Source of the DNA: RGVD01 sp040403075
Lineage (GTDB): Bacteria > Bacteroidota > Bacteroidia > UKL13-3
Reading direction: 5' to 3'
Assembly: GCA_040403075.1 (NCBI GenBank)
Contig: JBBALJ010000004.1
Coordinates: 1 to 64,000 of the forward strand
DNA: 64,000 nucleotides
The position numbers and the translations under genes are program-made. Positions 35,104 to 44,558 of this stretch are shown piece after piece. Positions within the stretch are counted from its first letter, which is position 1, and each line of letters opens with the position of its first letter. Below the pieces are notes generated by a model. It made no database searches and had not been told where the DNA came from. It worked only from the letters and a program-made list of their open reading frames with translations.

Positions 35104-35715
35104 ATGGTTGCACAAACCACATTTTTTGGGAATGAAAACTTTAGTGAATGCTATGGAATAGCATCGGCATCTCAATATGTTATTATTGAAAAAATGACTG
35201 CGGAGGAACTAAACAATTCGTTATTAAGTATTCAATATAGTTTTAAGGAAACACAATTTGGAGAAATATTAATTGCCTCCACAATCAAAGGAATTTGTTT
35301 TTTATCTTTTGTTGAGGATAAAGCAAAAGCAATTCAAGACTTGAAAAACTATTATCCAAAAGCGATATTTGAGCAAGCCAATTCAGTTATACAAAATTTG
35401 GCTTTGCAAACTATTAATGGTAATTCAATACCCAAACCATTAATTCTGCATTTAAAAGGAACCGAATTTCAATTTATGATTTGGAATCGCTTATTAGAAA
35501 TTCCAAGAGGAAAACTAATTAACTATAGCCATTTAGCTAAGTCTATCAACAAACCAAAAGCAGCAAGAGCTGCGGGAACAGCCATTGGTAGCAATCCTAT
35601 AGCATATTTAATTCCTTGCCATAGAGTAGTACAATCCAATGGAAGTTTGGGTGGGTATAGGTGGGGTCTAAAGAGAAAATTAGACATCATTTCTTGGGAA
35701 GTAAAAAGAACTTAG
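35104..35715 (+). CDS. Methylated-DNA-[protein]-cysteine S-methyltransferase
   Basis: A DNA repair protein that takes the alkyl group from O6-alkylguanine onto its own cysteine. The 203-residue protein has the C-terminal Ogt/MGMT domain: IPRGKLINYSHLAKSINKPK, the Arg finger in KAARAAGTAIGSNP, the acceptor Cys172 in IPCHRVVQSNGSLGGYRWGL, and the terminal DIISWE. Upstream of the domain, residues 15-47 (ASQYVIIEKMTAEELNNSLL, then SIQYSF) look like the linker of the AraC-HTH/MGMT fusion proteins common in Bacteroidota, but the HTH itself is missing. It is probably cotranscribed with the E1 gene. Confidence 0.92.
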   Translation: MVAQTTFFGNENFSECYGIASASQYVIIEKMTAEELNNSLLSIQYSFKETQFGEILIASTIKGICFLSFVEDKAKAIQDLKNYYPKAIFEQANSVIQNLALQTINGNSIPKPLILHLKGTEFQFMIWNRLLEIPRGKLINYSHLAKSINKPKAARAAGTAIGSNPIAYLIPCHRVVQSNGSLGGYRWGLKRKLDIISWEVKRT

Positions 35716-35745
35716 AAAGACTGATTATTTATCAACTGATTTTAT

Positions 35746-37863
35746 CTAAGTAAATATTGTAAAAACTAAAAAGCTACTTGCATAGGCTAAGACTGTCATA
35801 TACACAAACTGAATAATTGGCCACTTATTACTATGGGTTTCTTTTTTTACCACCGCAATAGTACTCATACATTGCAAGGCAAAGGCATAAAAAATCATCA
35901 ATGATAGGATGGTACCTAGGCTATAACTTGGTTTCCCCGTTTGGCTATTTATCTCTGCCTGCATTTTCGTTTTTATGTTGCTAAAAGTTTCTTCACCACC
36001 ATCATCATTTACACTATAGATGGTGCTCATAGTACCAACAAAAACTTCTCTTGCTGCAAGGGATGTTAGCAATGCAATACCAATCTTCCAATCAAATCCA
36101 AGAGGACGTATTGCGGGTTCAATCATTTTGCCAAATTCACCTGCATAACTCGCTTCAAGTTTCTGTGAATTCATTTGGAGTTTGGCTTCTTCTCTTACTG
36201 TTATTGGTAAAGTATCGTTAGTTATAATGCTTGCAAATTTTTGTTCAACTCTGGCAATATTACCATGAGGCCCTGTTGAGGCTAATACCCATAAGACAAC
36301 CGATACTGCAACTATAATTTTACCAGCACCCCAAACAAAAGCACCTGCTTTTTCATATAGGGTAATCATCAAGTTACTAAATACAGGCATTTTATAACTC
36401 GGCAATTCCATTATGAAATAGTTTTTCTGTTTTTGTTTGATGAAAAACTTAAAAATCCAAGCGCTAAAAATGGCAGCAGCAAATCCAATAAGATACATTA
36501 CCATTAATACCAATCCATGCACATTAAATGGTCCCCATTTGGCGGTATCAGGTATTAACATACCTATCAATAAAGTGTAAACAGGCAGCCGTGCACTGCA
36601 ACTCATGAGTGGAGTAACTAATATGGTTATAAGTCTTTCCTTTTTATTCTCAATATTTCGAGAAGCCATGATGCTAGGCACTGCGCAAGCCATGCCGCTA
36701 ATAAGTGGCACTATGGATTTACCATTCATACCAAAAGGTCGCATGATGCGATCCATCATAAACCCAACTCGAGCCATATACCCAACATCTTCTAATATGG
36801 CAATAAATAAAAAGAGGATGATTATTTGGGGAAGGAATATCATTACACCGCTAAGGCCAGCAAGAATTCCATGAACCATTAAGTCATTTAAAATTCCTTT
36901 CGGCATTTGTGTTTCGATGTAATTTGATATCAAACCAAAAATGTATTCAACAAAATCCATAGGATAACTACTCCAGCTAAACATGGCTTGAAACACCAAC
37001 AATAACAATACTAAAAAGATGCCTATACCCCAATAGCGATGTGTTAAAATTTCATCTACCTTGTGTGTAAGTGAATTTTTTAGTTGGCTGTTGCTTTTTA
37101 ATCGGGCGTTTCTAACGGTAGTTTCAATTATATGATACCTTGATAAAATTTCATCCTCTTGGAATTTGCGGGTATCAAAACTGTATTTTTCAAAAATCTG
37201 AATAATACGCTGAGCTTTTTCACTTAATAAACTTGAAGCATTAATGGCAAATTGCAAGGCTGCATACTTATTGCGTTTATCAGTTGCCTTACACACTTCA
37301 TCAAGCATCTGGGCATTCACATGATTTAAATTGAAGTATTGAGCAGTGATTCGCAACTTGTCGTTGAGTAAAGCAGATTTAATATTATCGATTCCTTCCT
37401 GCTTCCTAGCATTGATCGCAAAAATGGGAACCCCAAGTTCTTTTTCGAGTAGTTTTAGGTCATAACGAATCCCTTTGCGCTCTGCCACATCCATCATGTT
37501 TAAACATAGGATAATGGGAACACCTAAATCTGCAACTTGACTAAATAAGAGTAAATTCCTTTTAAGGTTGCTCGCATCAGCAATAAATATGACTAGGTCA
37601 GGGTAATTGTTCTCAGCTTTGTTTCTTAATATTTCATAAGTAACAAGCTCGTCAGCACTTTTGGGATAAAGGCTGTATGTACCAGGCAAATCAATAATTT
37701 GTGCTTTTACACCTGCACTTAATTTGGTTTCACCCGTTTTTTTCTCAACGGTTGTACCAGCAAAATTACTTACCTTATGATTAAGGCCTGTGAGGGCATT
37801 AAATAAACTTGTTTTACCACAATTGGGATTTCCTACTAAGGCTACGGTTATCTCTTTCTGCAT
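35746..37863 (-). CDS. feoB: Ferrous iron transporter FeoB
   Basis: FeoB imports Fe2+ across the inner membrane. The 705-residue protein starts with a cytosolic G domain: G1 VALVGNPNCGKTSLFNALTG, SNFAGTTVEKKTG (switch I), DLPGTYSLYP (G3) and CLNMMDVAE (G4). A helical guanine-dissociation-inhibitor region follows, then membrane domains with gate motifs (MVHGILAGLSGVMIFLPQII; GMACAVPSIMASRNIENKKE; LLTSLAAREVFVGTMSTIYS). Complete and apparently intact. Its ATG overlaps the feoA stop by one base. Confidence 0.97.
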   Translation of the reverse strand: MQKEITVALVGNPNCGKTSLFNALTGLNHKVSNFAGTTVEKKTGETKLSAGVKAQIIDLPGTYSLYPKSADELVTYEILRNKAENNYPDLVIFIADASNLKRNLLLFSQVADLGVPIILCLNMMDVAERKGIRYDLKLLEKELGVPIFAINARKQEGIDNIKSALLNDKLRITAQYFNLNHVNAQMLDEVCKATDKRNKYAALQFAINASSLLSEKAQRIIQIFEKYSFDTRKFQEDEILSRYHIIETTVRNARLKSNSQLKNSLTHKVDEILTHRYWGIGIFLVLLLLVFQAMFSWSSYPMDFVEYIFGLISNYIETQMPKGILNDLMVHGILAGLSGVMIFLPQIIILFLFIAILEDVGYMARVGFMMDRIMRPFGMNGKSIVPLISGMACAVPSIMASRNIENKKERLITILVTPLMSCSARLPVYTLLIGMLIPDTAKWGPFNVHGLVLMVMYLIGFAAAIFSAWIFKFFIKQKQKNYFIMELPSYKMPVFSNLMITLYEKAGAFVWGAGKIIVAVSVVLWVLASTGPHGNIARVEQKFASIITNDTLPITVREEAKLQMNSQKLEASYAGEFGKMIEPAIRPLGFDWKIGIALLTSLAAREVFVGTMSTIYSVNDDGGEETFSNIKTKMQAEINSQTGKPSYSLGTILSLMIFYAFALQCMSTIAVVKKETHSNKWPIIQFVYMTVLAYASSFLVFTIFT

Positions 37864-38087
37864 TAATCAATAGGTTTAATCTGAACACTAGCGGCATCTT
37901 GTAAACGAATACAAATCTTACTTTCACTGAGAAGAACGGCAATAGGGTCTCCAAATGGGGCTACATTTTCCAACATAATGGTTTCTCCTGGTAACAAACC
38001 CATTTCAAACAATTTTAATGAAAGGTCGTCATCAGTAACCTTTTCAATAATTGCTTTTTGCCCAAACTTCAATTCAGTTAGATTCAT
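37863..38087 (-). CDS. feoA: FeoA SH3-like iron transport protein
   Basis: A 74-residue SH3-fold partner of FeoB: LTELKFGQKAIIEKV, LKLFEMGLLPGETIMLENVA and the terminal CIRLQDAASVQIKP match the FeoA family. It is first in the operon and overlaps feoB by one base. No separate FeoC is present. The upstream region carries TAAATTGC, a weak version of the -7 element; no obvious Fur box was identified by eye. Confidence 0.94.
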   Translation of the reverse strand: MNLTELKFGQKAIIEKVTDDDLSLKLFEMGLLPGETIMLENVAPFGDPIAVLLSESKICIRLQDAASVQIKPID

Positions 38088-38262
38088 AAGACGCCCGCAA
38101 TTTAGAATAATTATAAGGTATTTTCATGAATTGATATAAATTGGTTGTTGTTCGAGTTGATTAAAAAATTGTAAGAAAACTATGCGTATTTGAATAAATT
38201 TATTTACTGGATTTTCAGTATTCAAATTTGTTAATAGAATACATCCAAATCACTTTGATTAA

Positions 38263-40281
38263 TTACAAATTATTTTCAATAAAATACATATCAATTAAGC
38301 CCTTATTTTTTGCTTCTATTTTACCTCTATATGTGCATGTAAATTTATCCTTCACCAATTCATAAGTGCTTCCACTCATGTTTATCTTACCTGATTCTCC
38401 GCTTGATTCCATTCTAGATGCAATATTTACAGTATCACCCCATATATCATAGGCAAACTTTTTAATTCCTACTATTCCTGCTACAACTGGACCTGTGTGA
38501 ATTCCAATTCTGATTTCGAAAAACTTTCTACCTTGAGCCTTTCTTTTTTCAGCTTCATTTGACATAAAATCTAGCATTTTCATTGCTGCCATTATTGTGT
38601 CTTCGGCATTGGTTTCAGTGGCTTGCGGTAAACCTCCTGCGCACATATAAGCATCGCCAATGGTTTTTATTTTTTCAATTCCGCATTCAGTTATTATTTT
38701 ATCAAACTCGCTATAGCAATAGTTAATTTCATCTACTAGTTCTTGTGCACTCATCTGCTCACTTAAATAAGTGAAATTTTTAAAGTCGGTAAACAATACT
38801 GTCACTTGATTGAAATGCTTGGCATCTGCATGTCCTTTCTCTTTCAACTGCTCTGCCACTTCGGCTGGCAAAATGTTCAACAATAAATCATCCGATTTTT
38901 TCTTTTCAGTTCTTAGTTCACTTGTTCTAAGTGTAACCTCCTCCTCTAATTTTTCTTTTTGCGATTCAAGTATCTTTTTCTTTTCTTGTTCTTGTTCCAA
39001 ACTTTTTAGAGAAAGCTGTTTTACTTGTTGAAGTTGTATCCCCAAATCTTTATTTATATTAGCAAATCGCCAAGCTTGAAATAGTGACATTGAGATGGGT
39101 ACACTTAAAACAGATAGTGCAATAAGAATTTCGATGATCTGACCTCCCAAGGTGCTATCATCAAAATTTCCTTTGCCAATAATGGCAAGCCCAAATAAAA
39201 TTAAGATGCAAAGTGAAAAAAATAGAATACCTGTTCCTATTATTTTGGCACCTTTTACTTTTTTTATGATGGCGAATATGATGGTAAACACGGCTTCAAA
39301 GGACACTGTGATAATTAAGGTAATGGTAACAATAGGAAAATATTGGGTACTAAATATACTTGTAATGATTGAAATTAATCCTATTCCCACTATTGTCAAA
39401 AGTCTCCAATATTTTTTTACAAACAACTCTTTGATAAATCCAGAAAGGGAAATACAAGCTAGTATTATGGTTGGGTTGATAAATACAATACTCCATAAAA
39501 CCTTAGTCGGACTTGTACTTGCATAGCAGGTGAAACCAATAATAAAAAGAGCTGCAATACCAAACATAAAGCTACTGAAAAACAGATTGGATTTATCATT
39601 ACGATGATAGTAGTATAGAAAAAGATGAATCAAACACAATGCCAAAAATATCCCGCTCAGTAGCATTAACATAAAAGTAATAATGGTACTCCTTTCATTT
39701 TTTATAGCAATGTAATTATCAGCTGCGCCAATCATTAGCTCAAATCCAGCTTTGGGGTATTTGAATTTGCTTAAATTTATACGGGCATTATAATTTGCAT
39801 ATCTTATAGCTAATACATGTTCTCCAGTATCTTTAAGAGTAAATATAAATGGAACTTCTCTTGGGTCAATATAGATGGAGCTGTCTTCTCCTTTTATTGT
39901 GCCGAATGAATTAATAAGTTTCCCATCGATATATATTTCGGAAGCACCAAGATGGGTAATGGACATAACAAGGGGTTTATCTTGTAAGGATGTATCAATT
40001 ATGAAATGTAATCGAAACCATGCTATACCATTAAATGAAGCATTTGCAGTATCGTGTAAATTAAGCAATGGATTTGCAGATTTCCATTTGCTGTCATCAA
40101 GCTTTGATTCTGCCATTTCAGGCCTATCTATCGTGCTCCATTTCCAATACTTTTTAAGGTAATTTGGATATTTATACAAACTATCAATTGTGAATTTATA
40201 TTTTGTTATAGGCTCACTTTTGATGTAAGAAGTAAAAAATAGTGTTATGACTATGATTGATAATAATCTATTCATCAGCAT
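38263..40281 (-). CDS. 7TM-type membrane class III adenylate cyclase
   Basis: A 672-residue membrane sensor. It has a signal/anchor, an extracytoplasmic jelly-roll-like domain (about 40-185; WFRLHFIIDTSL, ASEIYIDGKLINSFG) as in 7TMR-DISM proteins, then about seven membrane helices (about 195-410). A coiled coil (about 415-470; LEQEQEKKKILESQKEKLEE) and a class III cyclase domain (about 490-668) follow. Metal-binding Asps are in LFTDFKNF and IGDAYM; Lys in KIKTIGD and Asp in YDIWGD suit ATP over GTP; the catalytic Asn/Arg are in TVNIASRMESS. It therefore should make cAMP, probably in response to an extracellular ligand. A Crp/Fnr regulator is encoded in the window but not linked. Confidence 0.9.
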   Translation of the reverse strand: MLMNRLLSIIVITLFFTSYIKSEPITKYKFTIDSLYKYPNYLKKYWKWSTIDRPEMAESKLDDSKWKSANPLLNLHDTANASFNGIAWFRLHFIIDTSLQDKPLVMSITHLGASEIYIDGKLINSFGTIKGEDSSIYIDPREVPFIFTLKDTGEHVLAIRYANYNARINLSKFKYPKAGFELMIGAADNYIAIKNERSTIITFMLMLLSGIFLALCLIHLFLYYYHRNDKSNLFFSSFMFGIAALFIIGFTCYASTSPTKVLWSIVFINPTIILACISLSGFIKELFVKKYWRLLTIVGIGLISIITSIFSTQYFPIVTITLIITVSFEAVFTIIFAIIKKVKGAKIIGTGILFFSLCILILFGLAIIGKGNFDDSTLGGQIIEILIALSVLSVPISMSLFQAWRFANINKDLGIQLQQVKQLSLKSLEQEQEKKKILESQKEKLEEEVTLRTSELRTEKKKSDDLLLNILPAEVAEQLKEKGHADAKHFNQVTVLFTDFKNFTYLSEQMSAQELVDEINYCYSEFDKIITECGIEKIKTIGDAYMCAGGLPQATETNAEDTIMAAMKMLDFMSNEAEKRKAQGRKFFEIRIGIHTGPVVAGIVGIKKFAYDIWGDTVNIASRMESSGESGKINMSGSTYELVKDKFTCTYRGKIEAKNKGLIDMYFIENNL

Positions 40282-40300
40282 TTGGTTTGATAGACAAAGA

Positions 40301-41626
40301 TTATTTATTTATGGATGACTTTTTCAAAAATATATTTTTACAAGTATTCAGATCTTCCATTATTTCCAATCTTGCCTTCAAAACGTTAGACACTAATTCA
40401 GCACTTCTAAAAGAATGAAGTATTAACTTAATCTGCATTTTTGATTCTATAAATGCATACCAATAGTAATATGCAAAAAAGCCTAATGGAGCAATGCTTA
40501 GTGAATAAGCTATGGTTAACCAGGTATCTTTAAACCAAAAGTGAATCAAACAAATTTGACAACTATAAAATAGTACAAAGGTAAATATTCCTAATACCAT
40601 AGCAACTGATCCTCTAAGGTCTTTGTCTTTAAGTCTATTTGCTACTATGGCCGGTATTTCATATGGTAGAAAGTTATTAATTAGTCCGAATAGATAGAAA
40701 GGCAGGCCAATTAGCAATTGAACGAACAATAAAATATGCTTTGCACTCAATCGAATATTTTTTCTATTTATAACAACATCTTCTATCCCAATTTCTTTTA
40801 GTTTTTCAAAATACTTTTCCATCTTCTCAGATATTTGATTAACTCGTTCTGGCTCGATTTTATCAAAGTAATTTATAGCTTTAGCGATGTTATGAGTCAA
40901 TTCATAATTGGTGTTAAAGCTTCTTTCATCTGGTTCTTGTTGCAATAGCGTTTCAATTTTTCTTGCTAATTCATCGTGTACCTTGTTTTCTATTGAAATG
41001 GTATTTGCTTCTAATTTTTTGCGAATCGTTTCAGTTATTTCGTCAGCAGGATTATTGAATTTATTTAAGTATTCTATAACATTCAATGGCTCTTCAATAT
41101 TGATTAATACGTCTTTATTAAATTTATGTTGGTTTTCATAATTTAAGCCAATTATTGATATCTTAACGCCAAGTGTTTTGTTATTTCTTTGTTCGGCACC
41201 TATCGCAATTCTGGCTGCTCCCGACTTTATGGGTTGTAATTTTCGTTGAGATGAATTGCTAACTCCTTCCGGAAAAATTAGGATGGCACCATCATTTTCA
41301 AGATGTTCAAAACACTTTTTAAAAGTATTTGTATTCTTTCCCAATTGACTTGGGTCATCTTGCTGTCTGTGTATAGGTATAAGCCCTAAGTAGGGTAATA
41401 ATTTAGCAGCTAATTTGTTAGTGAAAATACTTCCTTTTGCTAAGAAGGATACCTTTCTATCAATGCTAGCAGCTATCAATATGGGGTCCATAAACATGCT
41501 AGGATGATTAACAACTATTATTAATGGTCCTTCTTTTGGAATAAGGTTTTTGTGGTTAATATATATGGTACGAAAGAAAATGCGAACCGTTCCTATCAAA
41601 AGTAATTTTAAAATTCTATACAACAT
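40301..41626 (-). CDS. PlsC-type lysophospholipid acyltransferase, membrane protein
   Basis: A 441-residue protein with an N-terminal glycerolipid acyltransferase domain. The catalytic His and Asp are in VVNHPSMFMDP, a five-residue-spaced variant of the HX4D motif common in NHPxxxxD-type members. The glycerophosphate site is IFPEGVSNS, and QPIKSGAARIAIGA follows. The C-terminal part (about 300-400) adds membrane helices. It likely acylates lysophosphatidic acid or a related lipid; the exact substrate is uncertain. It is 19 bp from the cyclase gene and probably in one unit with it. Confidence 0.88.
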   Translation of the reverse strand: MLYRILKLLLIGTVRIFFRTIYINHKNLIPKEGPLIIVVNHPSMFMDPILIAASIDRKVSFLAKGSIFTNKLAAKLLPYLGLIPIHRQQDDPSQLGKNTNTFKKCFEHLENDGAILIFPEGVSNSSQRKLQPIKSGAARIAIGAEQRNNKTLGVKISIIGLNYENQHKFNKDVLINIEEPLNVIEYLNKFNNPADEITETIRKKLEANTISIENKVHDELARKIETLLQQEPDERSFNTNYELTHNIAKAINYFDKIEPERVNQISEKMEKYFEKLKEIGIEDVVINRKNIRLSAKHILLFVQLLIGLPFYLFGLINNFLPYEIPAIVANRLKDKDLRGSVAMVLGIFTFVLFYSCQICLIHFWFKDTWLTIAYSLSIAPLGFFAYYYWYAFIESKMQIKLILHSFRSAELVSNVLKARLEIMEDLNTCKNIFLKKSSINK

Positions 41627-41688
41627 CTTAGGTGTTTTATTTGTTTTACAAGGTATTAAAAATGAGATACAGAATTGTTAATCTCAAA

Positions 41689-41928
41689 CTACCCCTGCTT
41701 GACAGAATCTTCTTTTGGTCCTCTTAAATGAATAACTAAACCATTTAGAAAATTTCTTAAAATTTGATCACCACATGGTTTGTAATTTGGATGATCTTCC
41801 TTTCTAAAAAAAGCACCTAATTCGCTCTCGGTAACTTTAAAATCTACGAGTTTCAATATCTCTATGATATCTGTATTCTTTAATTGAAGGGCCACCCTCA
41901 ATTTCTTCAATATGTCGTTATTACTCAT
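41689..41928 (-). CDS. DUF1456 (YehS-like) protein, single domain
   Basis: The 79-residue protein matches one DUF1456 domain (MSNNDILKKLRVALQLKNTD, then SELGAFFRKEDHPNYKPCGD and ILRNFLNGL). E. coli YehS has two such domains, so this is a half-length form. The family is small, basic and mostly helical; its function is unknown. The gene ends with a charged, Lys/Gln-rich tail. Its ATG is 8 bp from the stop of the T9SS protein, so cotranscription is likely. Confidence 0.85.
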   Translation of the reverse strand: MSNNDILKKLRVALQLKNTDIIEILKLVDFKVTESELGAFFRKEDHPNYKPCGDQILRNFLNGLVIHLRGPKEDSVKQG

Positions 41929-41936
41929 CTTTATTT

Positions 41937-43097
41937 CTATTTTTCTAGAAAAATTCTTGAACTTGATTTTGTCCCATCTTCAAGGATAGTAGAAATCAAA
42001 TAAACACCCGCGTCTAAATTATTTAAATCAAGAACTAAGTTATTCTCTAAAATATTTCCATCTTTTTGTATCAGTATTTTCCCTTCTAGATTGTATATTC
42101 TAGTTGTAACAATTTTTTTGTTCTCTGTCTGTAAATAAAGTTTTCCTCTACTTGGATTTGGATAGATAAGTATGTTTTGCTTCGCTTCTAATTCTTTAAT
42201 AAATGTTGCAAACGGACCTGAATAATAAAATGTCGATTTGAGATTGTTTACCCAATTTCCTAATGTGTATTTCTGATTTAATGATCCTGTGACTTTATGT
42301 TTAAATCTGCTACTTGAATTATATCCCCAAATTTCTGATATAGCATATGAATTATCATAGCTGAAATTTGTTTTATCAGTATTTTCCCATTGTCCGCTTG
42401 TTTTATTCCATGCGTATTTAATGTTCATATACATATTTCCATCATTATCATAGCTATATTCCCATTTATAGGTATTATCCATTTGGCTTGTATTTGAATT
42501 CCAAGTGTATTGATACTCTATGGTGTTGATATTTTGCGAATCAAAAATGAAATTATGTTCTCCATATTTGTCCCAAACATTTGTTGAGGGATTCCATTGA
42601 GATTGGCTATTAACAATTAGGTTGCCATTATTGTCGTAGTTATAATCTTCTTTAAAATAATTCTCCCATTGGTTAGAATTTGCATTCCATTTGTACTCCA
42701 TTTTTTGAGTATTCCTTGAGTTGTTATCATAGATAAATTCATCCTTATAATAGTTTTCCCACTGATTGGTTGTTAAATTCCAATTGAAGCGAATTTGTAA
42801 TGAGTTGTTGTTTTTATCATCATAACTGTACACATATTTTGAATTATTTGTCCAGTCTTTTGTAGTGGTATTGTAGAGTAAAAAAATAGCTAGTGTGATG
42901 TTACCCTTGTTGTCGTAGGTATATATTTGTTTGTAATACGGCCCATAACTGCTGGTGGTTGCATCATACTTTTCGTAAAATATGCTATCACCTTTTAGTC
43001 TTGCTTGTTGTTTATATAATTTGTTTTGGGCATTCCCATAGGAGCATACCAATAGAATAATTGATAACAATGCAAAGTAGATTTTTGATGTTTTCAT
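41937..43097 (-). CDS. T9SS-secreted protein with six exact 31-residue repeats
   Basis: From the ATG at 43097 the 386-residue protein has a signal peptide ending GNAQ, six tandem repeats of exactly 31 residues (about 61-246), a divergent seventh, and a C-terminal type IX secretion sorting domain (IYPNPSRGKLYLQ, then IYNLEGKILI and LDAGVYLISTI). Each repeat begins YDnnGN and contains a WN-x-TTnQWEN core, e.g. YKWNANSNQWENYFKEDYN. It is probably an extracellular cell-surface or matrix protein. The longer TTG start at 43118 is not favoured. The repeat family is not one I can name with confidence; it recalls YD-type beta repeats. Confidence 0.82.
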   Translation of the reverse strand: MKTSKIYFALLSIILLVCSYGNAQNKLYKQQARLKGDSIFYEKYDATTSSYGPYYKQIYTYDNKGNITLAIFLLYNTTTKDWTNNSKYVYSYDDKNNNSLQIRFNWNLTTNQWENYYKDEFIYDNNSRNTQKMEYKWNANSNQWENYFKEDYNYDNNGNLIVNSQSQWNPSTNVWDKYGEHNFIFDSQNINTIEYQYTWNSNTSQMDNTYKWEYSYDNDGNMYMNIKYAWNKTSGQWENTDKTNFSYDNSYAISEIWGYNSSSRFKHKVTGSLNQKYTLGNWVNNLKSTFYYSGPFATFIKELEAKQNILIYPNPSRGKLYLQTENKKIVTTRIYNLEGKILIQKDGNILENNLVLDLNNLDAGVYLISTILEDGTKSSSRIFLEK

Positions 43098-43187
43098 GCC
43101 ATTTATCTTTGTTATCAAAATTAGATAAAATCATTCAAACTTCTATATGCAAATTGATTGTCCTTTATATAGTATGAAAGAGAATGA

Positions 43188-44513
43188 TTAATTTCGTCTC
43201 AACCAATCTGCGACATCTTTGCTTAAGTAGTCAGGGATATTTCCTTTTTTGTAATATTCATAATATTCTGAAGGGGTTTCACCTTCCATCATAATGTGAT
43301 TTAGTTTTGGATACAATAGAAAAGAGACGTTTTTAGTTCGCTTTAATTTCTTCTTCCAAATCTCATAATTCTTCATCCCTGTTTGATAATCTCTACCAAA
43401 TTGAGCAATAAGTATAGGTATGTTTAATGTTTGGGTCGTTTCAATATGATTGAAGCTATTCATCCAAATCCAATATTCAGGGCTTACCATAAATGGCATT
43501 GAGTCTCTAGGCGTATTTTCGTCAAACTTGCCATTTAATGCGAACTTCGCATGCCTTGTTTGTTCGTTATACATGGGAGCCTTTTCAGGAGTCATTACTT
43601 TAAGATAGTTATATTGTTCAATCATATTGGCAAGTGTATTCATTGAGTGGGAACCAAGTAAAATTACCCCTTTAATATCAGTAGAATTTTTTGCAACATA
43701 TGATGCTATTAAACCACCTTGACCATGTCCTATCAAGTAAATTCTACTAGTATCAATGTCTGATCTAGTTTTCATTTGCTTAATTATTTTATGTAAATCA
43801 AATATATATTCTTCTTCAGGGGTGAATCTTCTTTTAAGGTTATAAAAACTCATAAGACTTAAATTATATTCTACCGATCTTTTGTCGTATCTCAATACTG
43901 AAAATCCTTGTTGGGATAGCATATATGCCAAATCCTTGTATGGTTTGTTTGGTTCATAGTCAAAATCTTTATCTGTAGGACCACTCTCTCCAATTATTAT
44001 TACTAATGGTGCTTTTATTTTTGATTTTGGCAGGGTCAAACATGCCTTAAGTGCAAGACTATCATAACCAACTTTTAGTTTTATTTCTTTAACTTTATTT
44101 AAATCAAAACTTAATGGGGGGGTGTATGTTTTGGTAGTTGCCATAAAACCAATATTTGTAATCTTATTACCCATATCCGTATAGATATTTAAAATATAGT
44201 TGAGGTATTGAAGCTTTAATTCAATTTGGTAATATTGGTAAATTCCATAATTGCTAGAATCTATCTCATATTCAATATATCTGTGTGAGACATATTGACC
44301 GTATTTACCAGTTACTTCTGTCCATACATGTATGATTGGCGAAATATCTTTTAAGTATACCTTATAATCAGGGTGACATTTTTTAAACACTTCTTCAAAG
44401 CTACTGTCTTTTAAATTTTTTATAACCCCATCAACGAATTCAAAATTTTGAGACGAGAGTGATAAACTAAAAAATAGGGATATGAAAAGTAATTTGCCTT
44501 TTATAAAATTCAT
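43188..44513 (-). CDS. Secreted alpha/beta-hydrolase-like protein lacking the nucleophile Ser
   Basis: A 441-residue exported protein (signal peptide in FISLFFSLSLSSQ) with a ~130-residue N-terminal domain and an alpha/beta hydrolase fold (about 140-441). Family phrases are VIIIGESGPTDKDFDYEPNK, AYMLSQQGFSVLRYDKR and YPKLNHIMMEG (His). The nucleophile elbow, normally GHSxGG, reads GHGQGG with Gly at residue 264 (codon GGT at 43722-43724). The Asp (FGRDYQT) and His are still there. The protein may therefore be inactive or use a different chemistry. It lies between the repeat protein and the polysaccharide cluster. Confidence 0.85.
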   Translation of the reverse strand: MNFIKGKLLFISLFFSLSLSSQNFEFVDGVIKNLKDSSFEEVFKKCHPDYKVYLKDISPIIHVWTEVTGKYGQYVSHRYIEYEIDSSNYGIYQYYQIELKLQYLNYILNIYTDMGNKITNIGFMATTKTYTPPLSFDLNKVKEIKLKVGYDSLALKACLTLPKSKIKAPLVIIIGESGPTDKDFDYEPNKPYKDLAYMLSQQGFSVLRYDKRSVEYNLSLMSFYNLKRRFTPEEEYIFDLHKIIKQMKTRSDIDTSRIYLIGHGQGGLIASYVAKNSTDIKGVILLGSHSMNTLANMIEQYNYLKVMTPEKAPMYNEQTRHAKFALNGKFDENTPRDSMPFMVSPEYWIWMNSFNHIETTQTLNIPILIAQFGRDYQTGMKNYEIWKKKLKRTKNVSFLLYPKLNHIMMEGETPSEYYEYYKKGNIPDYLSKDVADWLRRN

Positions 44514-44558
44514 GCAGTAAAGATAATCTACTACTGAAAATAAATGCTTAATAAAATC

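Noticed and set aside
38810..39526. Plus-strand frames opposite the cyclase gene
   Set aside because: They are antisense to conserved membrane-helix and coiled-coil coding; composition (Ile/Met/Asn rich) reflects the reverse complement.
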